Of a DNA stretch of 9,342 bases, positions 7,786-9,342 are shown piece by piece. The notes under the pieces were generated by a model, which did not search any database, was not told the DNA's origin, and worked only from the letters and a program-made list of their open reading frames with translations. The stretch spans positions 1 to 9,342 of the forward strand of contig CAZIDB010000188.1 of assembly GCA_964537965.1 (NCBI GenBank), in the 5' to 3' direction. Positions within the stretch are counted from its first letter, which is position 1, and every line of letters begins with the position of its first letter. The translations under genes were made by a program, and so were the position numbers. Source of the stretch: SURF-24 sp964537965 (lineage in GTDB: Bacteria > Bacteroidota > Ignavibacteria > Ignavibacteriales > SURF-24).

Positions 7786-9090
7786 TTGAAAAGAATAATT
7801 TTCTTTTTGTTGATTTTGCTTTTGCTTGCTGCTGAAACTGAAGCACAGAAAAAATCAGTAGGTAGTCTGCTTCAGTTTTCTTCTCCAGGATCGCAGGGCT
7901 TTTCCCCAGAAAGGTTAACAAGACTTGACAATGTATTCAAAGAATACGTTGATAGTCAATGGTGTAACGGTGCCGTTGGCCTTGTGGCAATAAACGGTAA
8001 AATAGTCTATTACAAAGCGTTTGGCTATAATGATATCGAACTGAAAACACCTTTGGAAAAAAATGTTATTTTCAGAATAGCATCTCAAACAAAAGCTATA
8101 ACGAGTGTTGCAGTAATGATGCTGTATGAACAGGGAAAATTTTTGCTGGATGATCCTGTTTTCAAATACCTGCCGGAGTTTAAGAATCAAAGAGTGCTAG
8201 ATAAATTTAACGAGGAAGATTCAACTTATACAATTGTTGAAGCAAAACGTCCGGTAACGATTAGGGATCTTCTTACACATACTTCTGGTATTGGGTATCC
8301 AATGATTGGAAGTAAAGGAATGAATTACCTATATAATAAATTCAATGTTGTTGGAGCAATCAGTACGGATAAAACTGTTTTAAAAGATCAAATGAAAATT
8401 CTTGGTTCTGTTCCTTTAGGCCATCAGCCGGGTGAAAAGTGGACCTACGGATTAAGCGTTGATGTTCTCGGTTATCTTGTGGAAGTAGTATCCGGAATGA
8501 ATCTCGATCAATTCCTGAGAAAAAATATTTTTGATCCGCTTGGAATGAGCGATACTTACTTCTACCTGCCGAAGGAAAAATATAACAGGCTGGCAATTCT
8601 CTATAGTGAGGACCAACAGAAACACCTGGTTAAAATAAAAAAGTCTGATGGTTTTAATCCTGATTATCCAGCATCCGATGGGACCTATTTTGCAGGCGGC
8701 GGTGGACTTGCTTCAACTGCATACGATTATGCCGTGTTTATGCAAATGCTTCTTAATGAAGGAGAATATAACGGGAAAAGGTTACTTGCTAAAAGTACAG
8801 TGCGGCTTATGAGAACAAACCAGATTGGTGATTTGACAATTCCTGGTTTATACACCGCAGATGTCTGCGATAAATTCGGATTAGGATTTGAAATTATCTC
8901 GTCGATTGGCAGTACTATAGTTCCCCTATCTGAAGGTTCGTATGGATGGGGTGGTACTTTTGGTTCTTTATATTGGATTGACCCTAAAGAAAAAATAATT
9001 GCACAATTAGTATTGCAAAAAGCTCCTAATAGCTTTGAAGATTTACGGGGTAAATTTATCTCATTGATTTACCAGGCAAAGACAAAATGA
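7786..9090 (+). CDS. Secreted serine hydrolase, beta-lactamase / family VIII carboxylesterase fold
   Basis: This 434-residue protein has a signal peptide (KR at 2-3, hydrophobic 4-16, cleavage after A20 leaving Q21), so it acts outside the cytoplasm. The class C beta-lactamase fold is shown by S100-Q-T-K103 (nucleophile and general base, in FRIASQTKAITS), HTSGIG (165-170), Y221-G-L-S as the YxN-equivalent motif with the Asn replaced, and GGGGLAST (304-311). In place of the KTG motif stands YGWGGTFG (386-393), the W-x-G type found in family VIII esterases, LACTB-like proteins and D-aminopeptidases. Loss of YxN and KTG makes a true antibiotic-resistance beta-lactamase unlikely and an esterase or peptidase more likely. 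It follows the isomerase after 27 bp and appears to be the last gene of the operon. It may remove acyl or phenolic esters from the same glycan (inference from context). Family is firm, substrate unknown. Confidence 0.9.
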   Translation: MKRIIFFLLILLLLAAETEAQKKSVGSLLQFSSPGSQGFSPERLTRLDNVFKEYVDSQWCNGAVGLVAINGKIVYYKAFGYNDIELKTPLEKNVIFRIASQTKAITSVAVMMLYEQGKFLLDDPVFKYLPEFKNQRVLDKFNEEDSTYTIVEAKRPVTIRDLLTHTSGIGYPMIGSKGMNYLYNKFNVVGAISTDKTVLKDQMKILGSVPLGHQPGEKWTYGLSVDVLGYLVEVVSGMNLDQFLRKNIFDPLGMSDTYFYLPKEKYNRLAILYSEDQQKHLVKIKKSDGFNPDYPASDGTYFAGGGGLASTAYDYAVFMQMLLNEGEYNGKRLLAKSTVRLMRTNQIGDLTIPGLYTADVCDKFGLGFEIISSIGSTIVPLSEGSYGWGGTFGSLYWIDPKEKIIAQLVLQKAPNSFEDLRGKFISLIYQAKTK

Positions 9091-9144
9091 AAGAAATGAG
9101 TTTTATTTAAATATAATTTCCAATAAGTCACTCCTAACTCCTCC

Positions 9145-9188
9145 AAAAAAAGCTCGAAAACAGTTAACTTTTTCTGTAATCGAGCTTT
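9145..9188 (-). terminator. Hairpin terminator, best on the minus strand, possibly bidirectional
   Basis: A 9-bp stem AAAGCTCGA / TCGAGCTTT (9149-9157 with 9180-9188) continues through a 2x2 internal loop into ACAG / CTGT (9160-9163 with 9174-9177) around a 10-nt loop. On the minus strand the stem runs into seven T (9151 down to 9145), a good rho-independent layout. On the plus strand the tail is TTTAATTTT, weaker but able to end the six-gene operon, whose last stop is about 60 bp upstream. On the minus strand it lies directly downstream of the tRNA-Ser-like 3' end at 9198-9217, so it probably was the terminator of that tRNA gene. Confidence 0.75.
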
Positions 9189-9197
9189 AATTTTGTG

Positions 9198-9217
9198 TGG
9201 CGGAGAGTCAGGGATTC
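9198..9217 (-). other. Partial tRNA-Ser 3' end, probable attachment-site remnant of an integrated element
   Basis: Read on the minus strand, these 20 bases give GAAT (end of the T-loop), CCCTG (T-stem 3' side), ACTCTCC (acceptor 3' side), discriminator G and encoded CCA. That is the exact order and spacing of a tRNA-Ser 3' end, and G is the discriminator of tRNA-Ser. Upstream on that strand the sequence does not continue as a T-arm: the expected TTC before GAAT is GAA, and nothing beyond fits a tRNA. It is therefore a 3' fragment, the usual product of tyrosine-recombinase integration into a tRNA gene. The terminator beside it on the CCA side is probably the native downstream flank, so the element should lie to the right. 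Confidence 0.72.
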
Positions 9218-9274
9218 TTCAGTATATAGAAATGTTGTTAAAACGATTAATTTTCTAAGTATATTCTGAGACGC

Positions 9275-9292
9275 TGCCCAAATTGTGCCCAA
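9275..9292 (+). repeat. Two TGCCCAA direct repeats, 11-bp period
   Basis: TGCCCAA occurs at 9275-9281 and again at 9286-9292, one helical turn apart. They are about 58 bp beyond the tRNA-Ser fragment, inside the presumed element. Short phased repeats at this distance from a crossover site would suit arm-type binding sites of an integrase or sites for its directionality factor. That function is inferred from position only. Confidence 0.45.
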
Positions 9293-9298
9293 CAATTT
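9280..9298. repeat. 7-bp inverted repeat AAATTGT-n5-ACAATTT
   Basis: AAATTGT (9280-9286) and ACAATTT (9292-9298) form a perfect inverted repeat around GCCCA, overlapping the second TGCCCAA copy. It could be an operator-like protein site, or a weak AT-rich hairpin behind a minus-strand gene entering from the right, since all three minus frames from the window edge reach a stop within 9305-9324. Neither role can be decided from this window. Confidence 0.35.
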
Positions 9299-9342
9299 TA
9301 TATTCTATGAAAAATTATTTTTCAAATCCCCATAGAGTGCGT

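Noticed and set aside
9307..9342. ATG at 9307 opening a plus-strand frame to the window edge
   Set aside because: Only 12 codons are visible, there is no ribosome binding site, and the residues are not informative.
9305..9342. C-terminal end of an integrase gene entering from the right on the minus strand
   Set aside because: All three minus frames stop within 9305-9324, so at most 6-11 codons are visible, too few to identify a gene.

Overview
The window is AT-rich bacterial DNA carrying six same-strand genes (65-9090). Gaps between genes are 27-60 bp, with no terminator or opposing gene between them, so they look like one transcription unit. Five of the six products begin with a secretion signal, and several of these end in an A-Q junction of the kind common in Bacteroidota and relatives. 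Shine-Dalgarno-like sequences (GAGG, AAGGA, GGAG, AAGG) stand before most starts, which is less usual for classical Bacteroidia. I infer a Bacteroidota / Ignavibacteriota / Chlorobi-group organism, with moderate confidence.

Layout: (1) 65-1339, secreted SGNH esterase of the sialate O-acetylesterase / carbohydrate esterase 6 type. (2, 3) 1391-2356 and 2417-3340, tandem paralogues encoding secreted proteins of no family I can name. (4) 3376-6285, large secreted protein that looks like a barrel glycoside hydrolase followed by a GH42-trimerisation-like domain. (5) 6331-7758, cytoplasmic L-arabinose/L-fucose isomerase-family enzyme with the expected four metal ligands. (6) 7786-9090, secreted serine hydrolase of the beta-lactamase / family VIII esterase fold with a TTG start.

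How they may work together (inference): esterases remove acyl groups from a glycan outside the cytoplasm, the large hydrolase and perhaps the paralogue pair act on the backbone or side chains, and the released sugar is isomerised in the cytoplasm. No transporter, SusC/SusD pair, kinase, aldolase or regulator is in the window, so the substrate cannot be fixed.

The last 250 bases are different. A hairpin with a T-run on the minus strand (9145-9188) lies next to a 20-nt sequence (9198-9217, minus strand) with the exact layout of a tRNA-Ser 3' end: end of T-loop, T-stem, acceptor, discriminator G, CCA. The rest of the tRNA is absent. This is what one end of a tRNA-integrated mobile element looks like, with the element extending to the right beyond the window. 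About 60 bp inside the presumed element are two TGCCCAA repeats 11 bp apart, possible recombinase arm sites, overlapping a 7-bp inverted repeat.
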